From Nitrogeniibacter mangrovi (GTDB lineage Bacteria; Pseudomonadota; Gammaproteobacteria; Burkholderiales; Rhodocyclaceae), in contig NZ_CP048836.1 in the NCBI RefSeq assembly GCF_010983895.1, positions 124,001 through 188,000 on the forward strand: 64,000 bases of DNA, in the 5' to 3' direction. Of this stretch, positions 16,484 to 25,683 are shown in pieces. The notes beneath the pieces were generated by a model. It was given only the letters and a program-made list of their open reading frames with translations. It was not told the DNA's origin and made no database searches. The translations under genes and the position numbers were made by a program. Positions within the stretch are counted from its first letter, which is position 1, and every line of letters starts with the position of its first letter.

Positions 16484-17413
16484 ATGGCAATGAGAGGCAT
16501 CCTTCGCCTGGGCGAAGTCCAGATCCGCGTGCTCGACATGGCGGAAGCCAAACGGCACTACGGCAAGTACATGGGCCTGCATGAAATGATGACCGACGCC
16601 GAAGGCAAGGTCTATTTCAAGGCCTGGAACGAGAAGGACCACCACAGCGTGGTGCTGCGCGAAACCGATCGGGCCGGTCTCGACCACTTCGCCTACAAGG
16701 TGTTCGACGACGCCACCCTGACCGAGCTGCAACGCAAGATCGAAGCCTTCGGCATCGCCGTCGAGAACGTAGACGCCGGGGTCTATCCCAAGAGCGGCCG
16801 GCGCATCAAGTTCCGCGTCCCCACCGGGCAGGAGATGCACCTGTACGCCGAGAAGGAGTACGCCGGCAACACCCTGGGCGAGACCAATCCGGGCACGCTG
16901 CCGGACGAGGGCGTGATCCGCGGCATGCGCATCGACGGGCTCGATCACCTGTTCGTCCTCGGCCCCAACATGGCCGACACGGTGCGCCTGTTCACCGAGG
17001 TGTTCGACTTCGACCTGGCCGAAGAGCTGGTGGATGAGCCCGGTGGCAACCAGATCCTCACCTTCTTCAGCTGCTCCTCGCGCGCCCATGACATCGCCTT
17101 CGGCATGCATCCGGAGCCGGACCGCTTCCACCATGCCTCGTTCCGCCTGAGTTCGACTGAGGACCATGTTTACGCCGGCGACCTGATGGGCAAGTACGGC
17201 ATCCCCATCGAGCAGAACGACCGCCACGGCATCACCGGCGTGAAGACCATCTACTTCTTCGATCCGTCGGGCAACCGCAACGAGATCTTCGTGGGCGGTC
17301 ATACCCGGTATCCGGACACCCCCAAGCTGACCTGGACCATGGATCACCTCGGCCTGGCGGCCTTTGCCCAGTCCCTGCACGTGCCCGAGACCTTCCTCGG
17401 CGTGTCCACCTGA
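16484..17413 (+). CDS. dmpB: Catechol 2,3-dioxygenase (extradiol)
   Basis: The 309-residue type I extradiol dioxygenase opens catechol next to the hydroxyls to give 2-hydroxymuconate semialdehyde. Two vicinal-oxygen-chelate domains are present. The Fe(II) ligands are His155 (GLDHLFVLG), His216 (RFHHASF) and Glu267 (NRNEIFVGG), two residues offset from XylE numbering. The start at 16484 has GGAGA 7 bases upstream; the longer frame would run into the palindromic repeat. The product is the substrate of the dehydrogenase encoded at 10862. The symbol follows the phenol pathway; xylE is the plasmid homologue. Confidence 0.94.
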   Translation: MAMRGILRLGEVQIRVLDMAEAKRHYGKYMGLHEMMTDAEGKVYFKAWNEKDHHSVVLRETDRAGLDHFAYKVFDDATLTELQRKIEAFGIAVENVDAGVYPKSGRRIKFRVPTGQEMHLYAEKEYAGNTLGETNPGTLPDEGVIRGMRIDGLDHLFVLGPNMADTVRLFTEVFDFDLAEELVDEPGGNQILTFFSCSSRAHDIAFGMHPEPDRFHHASFRLSSTEDHVYAGDLMGKYGIPIEQNDRHGITGVKTIYFFDPSGNRNEIFVGGHTRYPDTPKLTWTMDHLGLAAFAQSLHVPETFLGVST

Positions 17414-17438
17414 TCGAACCAGAGAAACGGAGTACAGC

Positions 17439-18212
17439 GTGAGCAACAGCACAAGCGACGCAGATCGCACCGAAATCGCGGTGGTCGTCGGCGCCACCGG
17501 CGCCTTCGGCAACAAAATGGTCGACCGCCTGGTCGAGGCCGGCCTCAAGGTCGTGGCGGTGGCGCGCAGCGCCGAATCGCTGGCCGAGCTGCAGGCGCGC
17601 CAGCCGTCCATCGGCGTGTGCGTGGCCGACATCTCGGACGACTCGTCCATCGCTGCCATCAAGGAAGTCCTCGACCGCCCGGTGCGCGCCGTGGTCCATG
17701 GCCCCGGCGTGGGCGTGGCCGGCGGCATCCTGGTCGCCCCGACCGCGACCATGGTCGACGCGGTGAACATCAAGGTCGGCGGCCTGCTGCGCCTTTCGCG
17801 CGCGGCGGACGAACGCTTCGTCAAGGGCAGCCGCATCATCGCCATCGGTGGTCACTACGGCCTCGAGCCCACCGCCTACGCGGCTTCGGCCGGCGTGGCC
17901 AACGCCGCGCTGGTGAACGTGTCCCGACAGCTGAGCCTGGCCTATGGCCCGCGTGGCATCACGGCGCATGTGATCGCGCCCGGACCGGCCGACACCGAGC
18001 GCCTGCGCAACGTGGCCAGGGCCCGTGCCGAGCAGCGCGGCTGCAGTGTTGACGACGTGCTCGACGAGCTCAAGGAAGAGTCGTCCATCGGCGCCTTCAC
18101 CACGCCCGAGCAGGTGGCCTGGGCGGTCAGCATGCTGCTCGATCCCTGCGCCGACGCCATGACCGGTTCCACCCTGATGCTCGACTCCGGCCGCCGCAAG
18201 GGCCTGCCCTGA
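17439..18212 (+). CDS. SDR-fold protein lacking the canonical catalytic Ser/Lys
   Basis: The 257-residue protein begins at GTG 17439 behind GGAG. It has the Rossmann glycine motif GATGAFG near residue 16 and SDR-like strands throughout. At the active site, the usual Ser is Gly (IIAIGGHYG), and in the YxxxK position it reads YAASA, so the catalytic lysine is absent; the NNAG motif is also altered. It may bind NAD(P) without classical dehydrogenase activity, or use another mechanism. It lies between the dioxygenase and tautomerase genes, so a role in the meta-cleavage pathway or aromatic ring preparation is inferred but not identified. Confidence 0.75.
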   Translation: MSNSTSDADRTEIAVVVGATGAFGNKMVDRLVEAGLKVVAVARSAESLAELQARQPSIGVCVADISDDSSIAAIKEVLDRPVRAVVHGPGVGVAGGILVAPTATMVDAVNIKVGGLLRLSRAADERFVKGSRIIAIGGHYGLEPTAYAASAGVANAALVNVSRQLSLAYGPRGITAHVIAPGPADTERLRNVARARAEQRGCSVDDVLDELKEESSIGAFTTPEQVAWAVSMLLDPCADAMTGSTLMLDSGRRKGLP

Positions 18213-18261
18213 GCCGGGTCGTCGCCCCGTACCTGATCCGAACGATTTTCTGGAGAGAACC

Positions 18262-18687
18262 ATGCCCGTCGTCACCTTTCACCTGATCGACAACGAGACC
18301 AACAACGCCAAGGCCGAGGCGTTGTTGCAGGGCGCCTGTGCGCTCTACGCCGAAGTGCTCGACGCGCCCATCGAACGCATCCGTGCCTTCATCACCCTGC
18401 ACCGTGCCGAGCACTTTCTGGTGCATGGTCAGCTGTGTTCGAAGAACGGCGTCAATTCGCCCTTCTTCGACTTCATCATCATGAACGGCCGCCCCATCGA
18501 GATGCACAACCGGCTCATGAAGGGTTTTACCGACCTGCTCGTCGAAGTGCTTGGCGTCAGGCGTGACGACGTGCGCGGCATCTGCCGCCGGGTCGAACCC
18601 GAAGACTGGTGCATTTCAGGCGAACCGGCCAGTGAGGTTCGCAAGGCCGAGGTCGAGGCGCGCAAGGCGGCTGCCGCCAATGCCTGA
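18262..18687 (+). CDS. Tautomerase-superfamily protein, probable 2-hydroxymuconate tautomerase
   Basis: The 141-residue protein keeps Pro directly after the initiator Met, the catalytic base of the superfamily once Met is removed. It is about twice the length of the 62-residue 4-oxalocrotonate tautomerase, and its second half (FIIMNGRPIEMHNRLMKG) resembles a second beta-alpha-beta unit, as in MSAD/cis-CaaD-type proteins. As the only tautomerase in the cluster it probably converts 2-hydroxymuconate to 2-oxo-3-hexenedioate. It is the last gene before a strong terminator and has GGAGAG upstream of its ATG. Confidence 0.75.
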   Translation: MPVVTFHLIDNETNNAKAEALLQGACALYAEVLDAPIERIRAFITLHRAEHFLVHGQLCSKNGVNSPFFDFIIMNGRPIEMHNRLMKGFTDLLVEVLGVRRDDVRGICRRVEPEDWCISGEPASEVRKAEVEARKAAAANA

Positions 18688-18753
18688 CCGGGCCTAACCG
18701 CTCCCGCTCCGACCGACAAAGCCCTCTCCTCAAGAGTGTCGGTCGACTTCAGC

Positions 18754-18790
18754 CCTCCGCAGTCCGTGTGGCTGCGGAGGTTTTTTTTTT
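18754..18790 (+). terminator. Rho-independent terminator of the meta-cleavage operon
   Basis: CCTCCGCAG (18754-18762) pairs with CTGCGGAGG (18772-18780) across a 9-base loop and is followed directly by ten T residues. This is a textbook intrinsic terminator. It lies 67 bases after the tautomerase stop and only 28 bases before the next start codon. Confidence 0.93.
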
Positions 18791-18818
18791 GGAAATCATC
18801 CGACCCGGGAATCACGAC

Positions 18819-19529
18819 ATGAACGTGCTGATCGTCTTCGCCCACAATGAACCGCAATCCTTCAACGCGGCGATGAAAGACCTGGCCGTCAGCGAGCTCG
18901 AGGCGCAGGGGCACCGCGTTCAGGTCTCCGACCTCTACGCCATGCGCTGGAATCCGGTCGCCAGCGCCGCCGACTTCGGCAGCCGCAAGAATCCGGACTA
19001 CCTGGTCTATGCCCTGGAGCAGCGCCACAACTACGAGGCCGGCACCCTGGCGCCCGACATCGCCGCCGAGGTGGAGAAGGTCAAATGGGCGGACTTCATC
19101 CTCTTCAACTTCCCCATCTACTGGTACGGTATGCCGGCGATCATGAAAGGCTGGATCGACCGGGTGTTCATCTCCGGCCTGTGTTACGGCGGACGCCGCA
19201 TCTACGACCGCGGCGGCCTGGCCGGCAAGCGGGCCATGCTCGCGTTCTCGCTCGGCGGGCAGGAACACATGTTCGGCGAGGGGGCCATCCACGGCGAGCT
19301 CGACCTGCTGCTGCGCCCCATCCAGCGCGGCATGCTCGCCTATGTCGGCCTCACCGTGCTGCCGCCGTTCATCGCCTGGCACGTCCCCTACGTGACCGAC
19401 GCGGCGCGCGCCGCCCTGCTGGCCGACTACCGTACGCGGCTGCGCCAGCTCGACACCCTGGCGCCGCTGCGCTTCGCGCGCATGGCCGATTTCGACGACA
19501 CCTTGCGCCCACGCGCCGTGGCGTCGTGA
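18819..19529 (+). CDS. NAD(P)H:quinone oxidoreductase-like flavodoxin-fold protein
   Basis: The 236-residue protein has the flavodoxin-like fold of the NQO1/KefF/MdaB family: MNVLIVFAHNEPQSFNAAM at the N-terminus is the FMN/FAD phosphate-binding loop, and FNFPIYWYGMPAIMKGWIDRV is the conserved active-site segment. Such enzymes reduce quinones by two electrons, which fits protection against quinones formed from catechols. The start at 18819 follows the terminator of the meta-cleavage operon by 28 bases, so any separate promoter would overlap the terminator region. Confidence 0.87.
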   Translation: MNVLIVFAHNEPQSFNAAMKDLAVSELEAQGHRVQVSDLYAMRWNPVASAADFGSRKNPDYLVYALEQRHNYEAGTLAPDIAAEVEKVKWADFILFNFPIYWYGMPAIMKGWIDRVFISGLCYGGRRIYDRGGLAGKRAMLAFSLGGQEHMFGEGAIHGELDLLLRPIQRGMLAYVGLTVLPPFIAWHVPYVTDAARAALLADYRTRLRQLDTLAPLRFARMADFDDTLRPRAVAS

Positions 19530-19560
19530 GCTGGCGGCTCGCAATCAAGAGAAAAAGAGC

Positions 19561-19581
19561 CTCCGCGCCGGCGGCGCGGAG
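19561..19581 (+). terminator. GC-rich hairpin after the quinone reductase gene
   Basis: CTCCGCGCC-GGC-GGCGCGGAG forms a perfect 9-bp stem 31 bases after the stop. It lacks a T-tract, so it may be a weak or Rho-assisted terminator. Confidence 0.5.
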
Positions 19582-19638
19582 GGCCTGATCAAAGCTCGGC
19601 CGGCGCGGTGGAGTGCGCCGGCCCGTCTCAGGTCGGAA

Positions 19639-19671
19639 GGGCCGCCGCTGCGCAAACCGCAGCGGCGGCCC
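19639..19671. terminator. Strong hairpin between convergent genes
   Basis: GGGCCGCCGCTGCG (19639-19652) pairs perfectly with CGCAGCGGCGGCCC (19658-19671) around a 5-base loop. It lies between the convergent genes ending at 19529 and 19761. No long T-run is present on either strand, so a bidirectional, non-canonical terminator is inferred. Confidence 0.5.
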
Positions 19672-19760
19672 ATGGTCCGCCAGGACGGAATCGGGCGTCC
19701 AATACCGATGAAGGGCGCAGGCAATACCTTGCCGGTATGGTGTCGCGCCGAGCGTTGCGA

Positions 19761-20057
19761 TCAGTCGAGGTGACGCAGGAATTCGGCGCGGGCGGCGTGC
19801 AGCACCTCGTGCTGCGCCGGTGACACCAGCGACAGGGCGAGCCGGTGATAGGCCTCGAAGGCCGCCACCACGTCGGCCGCGTCCACCCGGGCCGGCGCCG
19901 GCGCCGGGCCCTCGCCGGCGATCGGCGTGAGCACCGCGTGCTTGGGGATGAACACCGTGCCGCCCTTGTCGGTGGCCCCGGTCATCGGCCCGACCTTGGT
20001 GAGGGTCCGGCCTTTCCATTCGAAGCGGGCGCCGATGGGCAGGTGATCGAGTTTCAT
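19761..20057 (-). CDS. Small conserved-looking hypothetical protein
   Basis: The 98-residue product has an N-terminal small beta-rich part (MKLDHLPIGARFEWKGRTL, then KGGTVFIPKHAV) and an alanine-rich helical tail. I do not recognise the family. The N-terminal segment looks like a short beta-barrel or regulatory fold. It is transcribed in the same direction as the PPK2 gene behind it, with a gap of about 70 bases. It has no signal peptide or membrane segment. Confidence 0.6.
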   Translation of the reverse strand: MKLDHLPIGARFEWKGRTLTKVGPMTGATDKGGTVFIPKHAVLTPIAGEGPAPAPARVDAADVVAAFEAYHRLALSLVSPAQHEVLHAARAEFLRHLD

Positions 20058-20129
20058 GGGGTGTGCGGGAGCGGACGAACAGACCCCTAGCGTATCCCAA
20101 TCCGCACCCGCCGGCGCGCCGGCAAGCGC

Positions 20130-21044
20130 TCAGTAGCGTCCGGGCACGTACAGGTCCGAGGGCAGGGTGCCGCGTTCGTAGTCGGGGTTGAACACCCGCT
20201 CGGGCAGGGTGATGGGCTCGCGCTGCACGTCCTCGTAGGGAATCCTTCCGAGCAGGTGAGCGATGCAGTTCAGGCGCGCGCGCTTCTTGTCGTTGCCCTC
20301 GACGATGTACCAGGGCGCTTCCGGGATGTGGGTGCGCTCGAGCATCTCTTCCTTGGCCTTGGTGTAGTCCTCCCAGCGCACCCGCGACTGCAGGTCCATG
20401 GGGCTGAGCTTCCACTGCTTGAGCGGGTCGTGGATGCGCATCAGGAAACGCAGCTGCTGTTCCTCGTCGGTGATCGAGAACCAGTACTTGATCAGGCGGA
20501 TGCCCGAGCGCACCAGCATGCGCTCGAACTCGGGCACGTCCTGGAAGAACTGGCCGACCTCGTCCTCGGAGGCGAAGCCCATGACCCGCTCCACCCCGGC
20601 GCGGTTGTACCAGGAACGGTCGAACAGCACGATCTCGCCGGCCGCCGGCAGGTGCGGCACGTAGCGCTGGAAGTACCACTGGGAGCGCTCCCGGTCGGAG
20701 GGCCTGGCCAGCGCGACCACACGGCACACACGCGGGTTGAGGCGCTGGGTGATGCGCTTGATGGCGCTGCCCTTGCCGGCCGAATCGCGGCCCTCGAACA
20801 GCACCACCACCTTCTCGCCGCGATCCACCACCCAGTCCTGCAGCTTGATGAGCTCGGCCTGGAGCTGGATCAGGGCGGTGAAGTAGGTGCGCCGGTCCAG
20901 GGTTTCGGGATGCTTCCTGCGATACAGCTTGCGCAGCTCGAGGGAGAGCGCGGGCTCCGACATCTCCAGCTCGACGTCTTCGTCGAGCGCGTCGTCCAGT
21001 TCGGCCTTGAGCCAGTCCAGGGTGTCGGGGATCGGGTCTTGCAT
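20130..21044 (-). CDS. ppk2: Polyphosphate kinase 2
   Basis: The 304-residue protein is a class I PPK2 enzyme that transfers phosphate between polyphosphate and nucleoside diphosphates (usually making GTP or ATP from polyphosphate). Walker A is GRDSAGKGSAI near residues 85-95, the lid/Walker B region is LFDRSWYNRAGVE, and RYVPHLPAAGEIV and KYWFSITDEEQQLRF are family hallmarks. It stands alone, with no ppk1 or ppx nearby. Polyphosphate storage is common in Rhodocyclales. Confidence 0.93.
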   Translation of the reverse strand: MQDPIPDTLDWLKAELDDALDEDVELEMSEPALSLELRKLYRRKHPETLDRRTYFTALIQLQAELIKLQDWVVDRGEKVVVLFEGRDSAGKGSAIKRITQRLNPRVCRVVALARPSDRERSQWYFQRYVPHLPAAGEIVLFDRSWYNRAGVERVMGFASEDEVGQFFQDVPEFERMLVRSGIRLIKYWFSITDEEQQLRFLMRIHDPLKQWKLSPMDLQSRVRWEDYTKAKEEMLERTHIPEAPWYIVEGNDKKRARLNCIAHLLGRIPYEDVQREPITLPERVFNPDYERGTLPSDLYVPGRY

Positions 21045-21142
21045 GGCGTCCTCCTGTCGGGCCGGACGCGATCCTGCGTCCAGCCCGGCACAAGTACGCG
21101 AGGACTGTGACAGCCGTGCGTGGCCCCCGCCCGCGACGGGGC

Positions 21143-21781
21143 TCAGCGCTCGTTCAGCTTCGCCAGCAGCTGCTTGACCTGCGCGCGGCGGCCGGCGTCG
21201 GCGTCCTCGCGGCCGGGCCGCGGGGGGGCGGCCAGGGCACGCTCCAGGTGGGTGCGGGCCTCGGCGGTCTTGCCCTCTTCGGCCAGCAGGTCGGCGTAGA
21301 AGTAGTTCGGGTCGATGCCGTCCGGATTGATCTGCAGCGCCTTGAGCAGGTACTTGCGCGCGTTGTCCTTGTCCCCGAAGCCCAGCGGCCAGCCCGGCAC
21401 CTTGGCGTAGAGCGTGCCCAGCGAGTTGTAGATGGAGCCGTTGAGCGCGGTCGGATCGATGCCCTCGGCCTGTTCGAGCAGCTTGCGCGCCGCGCGCACC
21501 TTGCTCAGGGCGCCGAGGCCGCCCTGGGCCTTGGCGGCGCTGGAGAGGATGATGGCTTCCCAGATCAGCGGTTCGGCGCGGCCGGGGTAGGCCTTGGCCA
21601 CCGATTCGCTGCGGCTGATGAGCGCGTCGAAGGCCTTTTCCTGCTGATCGTCCGGGGTCGAGTAGGACGCCTTGGCCCAGCCGTGGCCGAGCGCGGCGAT
21701 GGCGTCGTCGAGGGGCGTGTTGGCGGCCTGGGCGCCGAGGCTGACGCCCAGCGCGAGGATGGCGAGTGCGGTGCGGATCAT
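21143..21781 (-). CDS. Periplasmic tetratricopeptide repeat protein
   Basis: The 212-residue protein has a signal peptide (MIRTALAILALGVSLGAQA) and helical repeats, for example GSIYNSLGTLYAKVPGWPLGFGDKDNARKYLLKAL, which read as TPR units. It resembles TRAP-associated/TatT-like periplasmic TPR proteins, but the partner is unknown. It lies 25 bases downstream of the SDR gene of the hemolysin-family operon and is on the same strand, so it may be the fifth gene of that operon. Confidence 0.75.
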   Translation of the reverse strand: MIRTALAILALGVSLGAQAANTPLDDAIAALGHGWAKASYSTPDDQQEKAFDALISRSESVAKAYPGRAEPLIWEAIILSSAAKAQGGLGALSKVRAARKLLEQAEGIDPTALNGSIYNSLGTLYAKVPGWPLGFGDKDNARKYLLKALQINPDGIDPNYFYADLLAEEGKTAEARTHLERALAAPPRPGREDADAGRRAQVKQLLAKLNER

Positions 21782-21806
21782 GGGGGATCTCCTTGGGTCG
21801 GGTGTT

Positions 21807-22613
21807 TCAGCGATTGCGTTCGGTGGCGAAGGGGCGCATCAGCGCGACCTGCTTGATCAGCGAGGGGTCGACCAGGCGCGGCAGCACGGCGTTGATGCGC
21901 ACGAAGAGCTTTTCCGGCCAGCCCAGGTACTGATCGGTGCCGTCGCGCTCGATGGCGGCGACCACGCTGGTGGCGACGGCCTCGGGGTCGTCCTGGTTCA
22001 TCTTCAGGGCTTCGGCCATGCGCGTGACCACGCCGCTGTTGAACGGCGTGCGGGTGAAGCGCGGCGCCACGTAGGTGACGCGGATGCCGGTGTCGGCCAG
22101 CTCACGGCGCAGCGCTTCGGAAAAGCCGCGGATGGCGAACTTGCTGGCCGAGTACGACGCGAAGCAGGGAAAGCCGATGGAGCCGAAGATGGAGCCGACG
22201 TTGACGATCTGGCCCTGGCCCGCCGCGAGCAGGTGCGGCAGCAGCGCGCGGGTCAGCAGCATGGGCGCGACGGTGTTGACCTGCAGCAGCGCGGCGGTCG
22301 CCTCGGGCGACTCGTCGGCGAGGAAGCCGAAGTTCTGCAGCCCGGCGCAGTTGATGAGAATGTCGATGCCGCCGGTCCGGTCGATGGCCTCGCTCACCAG
22401 CCGTGCCGGGCCCTGCGGGTCGGCCAGGTCCACCGGCAGCGCGAGGACGCGCCCGCCATGGACCTGCAGCTCGGCGACCAGCGCCTGCAGCGACTCGACG
22501 TCGCGGTTCGCCAGTACCACCGATGCCCCCTGGCGGGCGAGCTGGCGCGCAATGGCACTGCCGATGCCACCGCCGGCGCCGGTGAGCAGGATGGTGCTTC
22601 CGCGGATCTTCAT
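21807..22613 (-). CDS. Short-chain dehydrogenase/reductase
   Basis: The 268-residue enzyme has the cofactor motif TGAGGGIGSAIA at residues 11-22 and the active site Ser141, Tyr154 and Lys158 (YSASK), all intact. The C-terminal part is hydrophobic (LFVRINAVLPRLVDPSLIKQ), like SDRs acting on lipids. The ATG overlaps the stop of the upstream oxidase gene by four bases. It is the last core gene of a four-gene operon and would reduce or oxidise a carbonyl/alcohol on the pathway product. A much longer open frame to 24836 is a shadow. Confidence 0.88.
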   Translation of the reverse strand: MKIRGSTILLTGAGGGIGSAIARQLARQGASVVLANRDVESLQALVAELQVHGGRVLALPVDLADPQGPARLVSEAIDRTGGIDILINCAGLQNFGFLADESPEATAALLQVNTVAPMLLTRALLPHLLAAGQGQIVNVGSIFGSIGFPCFASYSASKFAIRGFSEALRRELADTGIRVTYVAPRFTRTPFNSGVVTRMAEALKMNQDDPEAVATSVVAAIERDGTDQYLGWPEKLFVRINAVLPRLVDPSLIKQVALMRPFATERNR

Positions 22614-23269
22614 GCCGGCACCGCCTGCCCGACATTGCCGAGCACGTTCGCGTACAGGGGGAAGAACATTCGTGCGCTGTGCACCACGGCATCGCGATCC
22701 GCCTTGTTGTCCAGTTGGTTGACCAGTCGCTCGAAGTCGCCGATGTGTTCGCGGTCGAGCGAGCCGTGGCTGTTCAGGTAGGTGAAGGCCTGGTGGGGCA
22801 GGTCGAGGGCGTGGCGCAGCACCGAGGCCACCTGGCAGGCGAGGCTGACGCTGGTGCCTTCGAGCACGTAGACCATGCCGAACAGTCCCACCGGGTTGCC
22901 GCGCATGACCGTGTCGTAGGCATAGGCGACCATCAGTTCGGTATCCGGGTCGGGGCTGCCGAGGCGCACCGCCCGGGCATCGCCCCCGGCGGCCGTGATG
23001 TCGCTGAGGATCCACTCGTGATGGCCGATCTCTTCCTCGATGTAGTGCGCCACCGCGGCACGCAGCCACTCGTGTTCGTCGTCGAGCCGTGCCCCGCAGG
23101 CCATCAGCAGCGGCACGGTGTGTTTGACGTGGTGGTAGGCGCGGGTCAGGAAGGCGATGTACTGCGTCCGCGTGACCTCGCCGGCCATGGCCGAGCGGAT
23201 CAGCGGCGTGGCGTGCAGTGCCTCGCGGTGGACGCGGGTGTCCTGTTGCAGACGTTCGTAGAAGCTCAT
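22610..23269 (-). CDS. Haem-oxygenase-like diiron oxidase (TenA/PqqC-like, iron-containing redox enzyme family)
   Basis: The 219-residue all-helical protein has HYIEEEIGHHEW near residue 72-83 and SLDREHIGDF near residue 168, which supply acidic and His ligands in the pattern of haem-oxygenase-like diiron oxidases such as UndA. It is therefore predicted to use O2 on an acyl or amino-acyl substrate, although thiaminase-type TenA or PqqC-like chemistry cannot be excluded. The gene overlaps the SDR gene by four bases and lies 18 bases after the ligase gene. It is adjacent to an AMP-dependent ligase, which suggests a lipid-derived substrate. Confidence 0.78.
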   Translation of the reverse strand: MSFYERLQQDTRVHREALHATPLIRSAMAGEVTRTQYIAFLTRAYHHVKHTVPLLMACGARLDDEHEWLRAAVAHYIEEEIGHHEWILSDITAAGGDARAVRLGSPDPDTELMVAYAYDTVMRGNPVGLFGMVYVLEGTSVSLACQVASVLRHALDLPHQAFTYLNSHGSLDREHIGDFERLVNQLDNKADRDAVVHSARMFFPLYANVLGNVGQAVPA

Positions 23270-23287
23270 GTGGACTCCGTTTCGGGT

Positions 23288-24762
<1,475 letters not shown>

Positions 24763-24766
<4 letters not shown>

Positions 24767-25458
24767 GCCGCCTCCGTGCCGGCCGCCATGTGGCGGAAGC
24801 CCTGGTGGATGTTGCCGGCCAGCACGTGCGGCGCATGGGCGTAGTAGCGGCCCCAGGCGGCGCGCTGGTCCGCCGGCAGGCGCTCGGCGTCGGCGGCGCA
24901 GATGTCGATGGGGGCGAGCCCGAGGCGGCCGAAGGCGTTGCGCAGGCCGACCGTGCCGGTGAACACCACCCAGTCGAAGCCCTCGTGATACAGCCGCTCG
25001 GTGAGCAGCGCGATCATGGCGCGCAGCGCGCCGGGGAAGGTGCCGGAAAAGTGGCCGACCTCGACGATGCTGTCGCGCCGCACCGGCCGGCCGGCGGCAC
25101 GGCTCAGCACCACTTCGATGGGCTCGTCGAGGTATTGCTCGAGGAACAGGCGGCTGCGCCCCGAGCGCAGGCCGAAGGCGCCGCACACCGTGCCGTCGGC
25201 GTGCTGCACGGTGAACAGGCGCGGCATGAAGGCATTGACGCGCGAGCCGAAGCTGTCCATGAAGCAGTCGCCGATGAAGCGTTCGGCATCGACCCGGCGC
25301 GCGCCCCGGTGCTCGTGCAGGGTGTAGCTGGCAGGGATCGCCGCGGGCCGTGCTCGCACGCGGCGGCGCGTCGGTCGCAACAGGCGCATCAGCGCGGCGG
25401 CGGCGGACGGCAGGGGGCCGGGGGGGAGAAGCAGCGGCAGCGCGGGCAGGCTCGACAT
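24763..25458 (-). CDS. Thermostable hemolysin (delta-VPH) family protein, GNAT-like
   Basis: The 231-residue protein matches the thermostable hemolysin family by segments such as RFIGDCFMDSFGSRVNAFMP and VEVGHFSGTFPGALRAMI. Despite the name, the WVVFTGTVGLRNAFGRLGL segment looks like the end of an N-acyltransferase/autoinducer-synthase-type fold, so an acyl transfer function is inferred. No signal peptide is clear; the N-terminus is Leu/Pro-rich. It is the first gene of a tight operon (hemolysin family, ligase, oxidase, SDR). The same gene set accompanies the Vibrio homologue as far as I recall, which is unverified here. Confidence 0.75.
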
Positions 25459-25614
25459 GGGGGGTCCTCACAAGCGGATCGATGTGCGCCAAGGGGCGCT
25501 TCGATCCCACTATCGCAAGGCCGGTGCCAGCTTTTGCTTCAGCGTGGAAATTTGTTCAGATGCCTGATTTTTATATTGTTTTTTAGCGACCAGCGTGCGC
25601 TGGCCTTGCCTCTG

Positions 25615-25683
25615 TCAAGGCTTGCAGTCGCCGGACTGCAAGATTTGTCATCAAGGCTTGCAGTCGGATCAGGGCTTGCAGTC
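25615..25683. repeat. 18-base-period repeats around the 3' end of the substrate-binding gene
   Basis: TCAAGGCTTGCAGTC occurs at 25615-25629 and 25651-25665, and TCAGGGCTTGCAGTC at 25669-25683. Offsets are 36 and 18 bases. Between the first two lies GGACTGCAAG, an inverted copy, so CTTGCAGTC-GCCG-GACTGCAAG (25621-25642) also forms a hairpin. The right-most copy is the coding end of the gene at 25669-26142 (minus strand), so the others look like duplicated gene ends. Confidence 0.8.
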
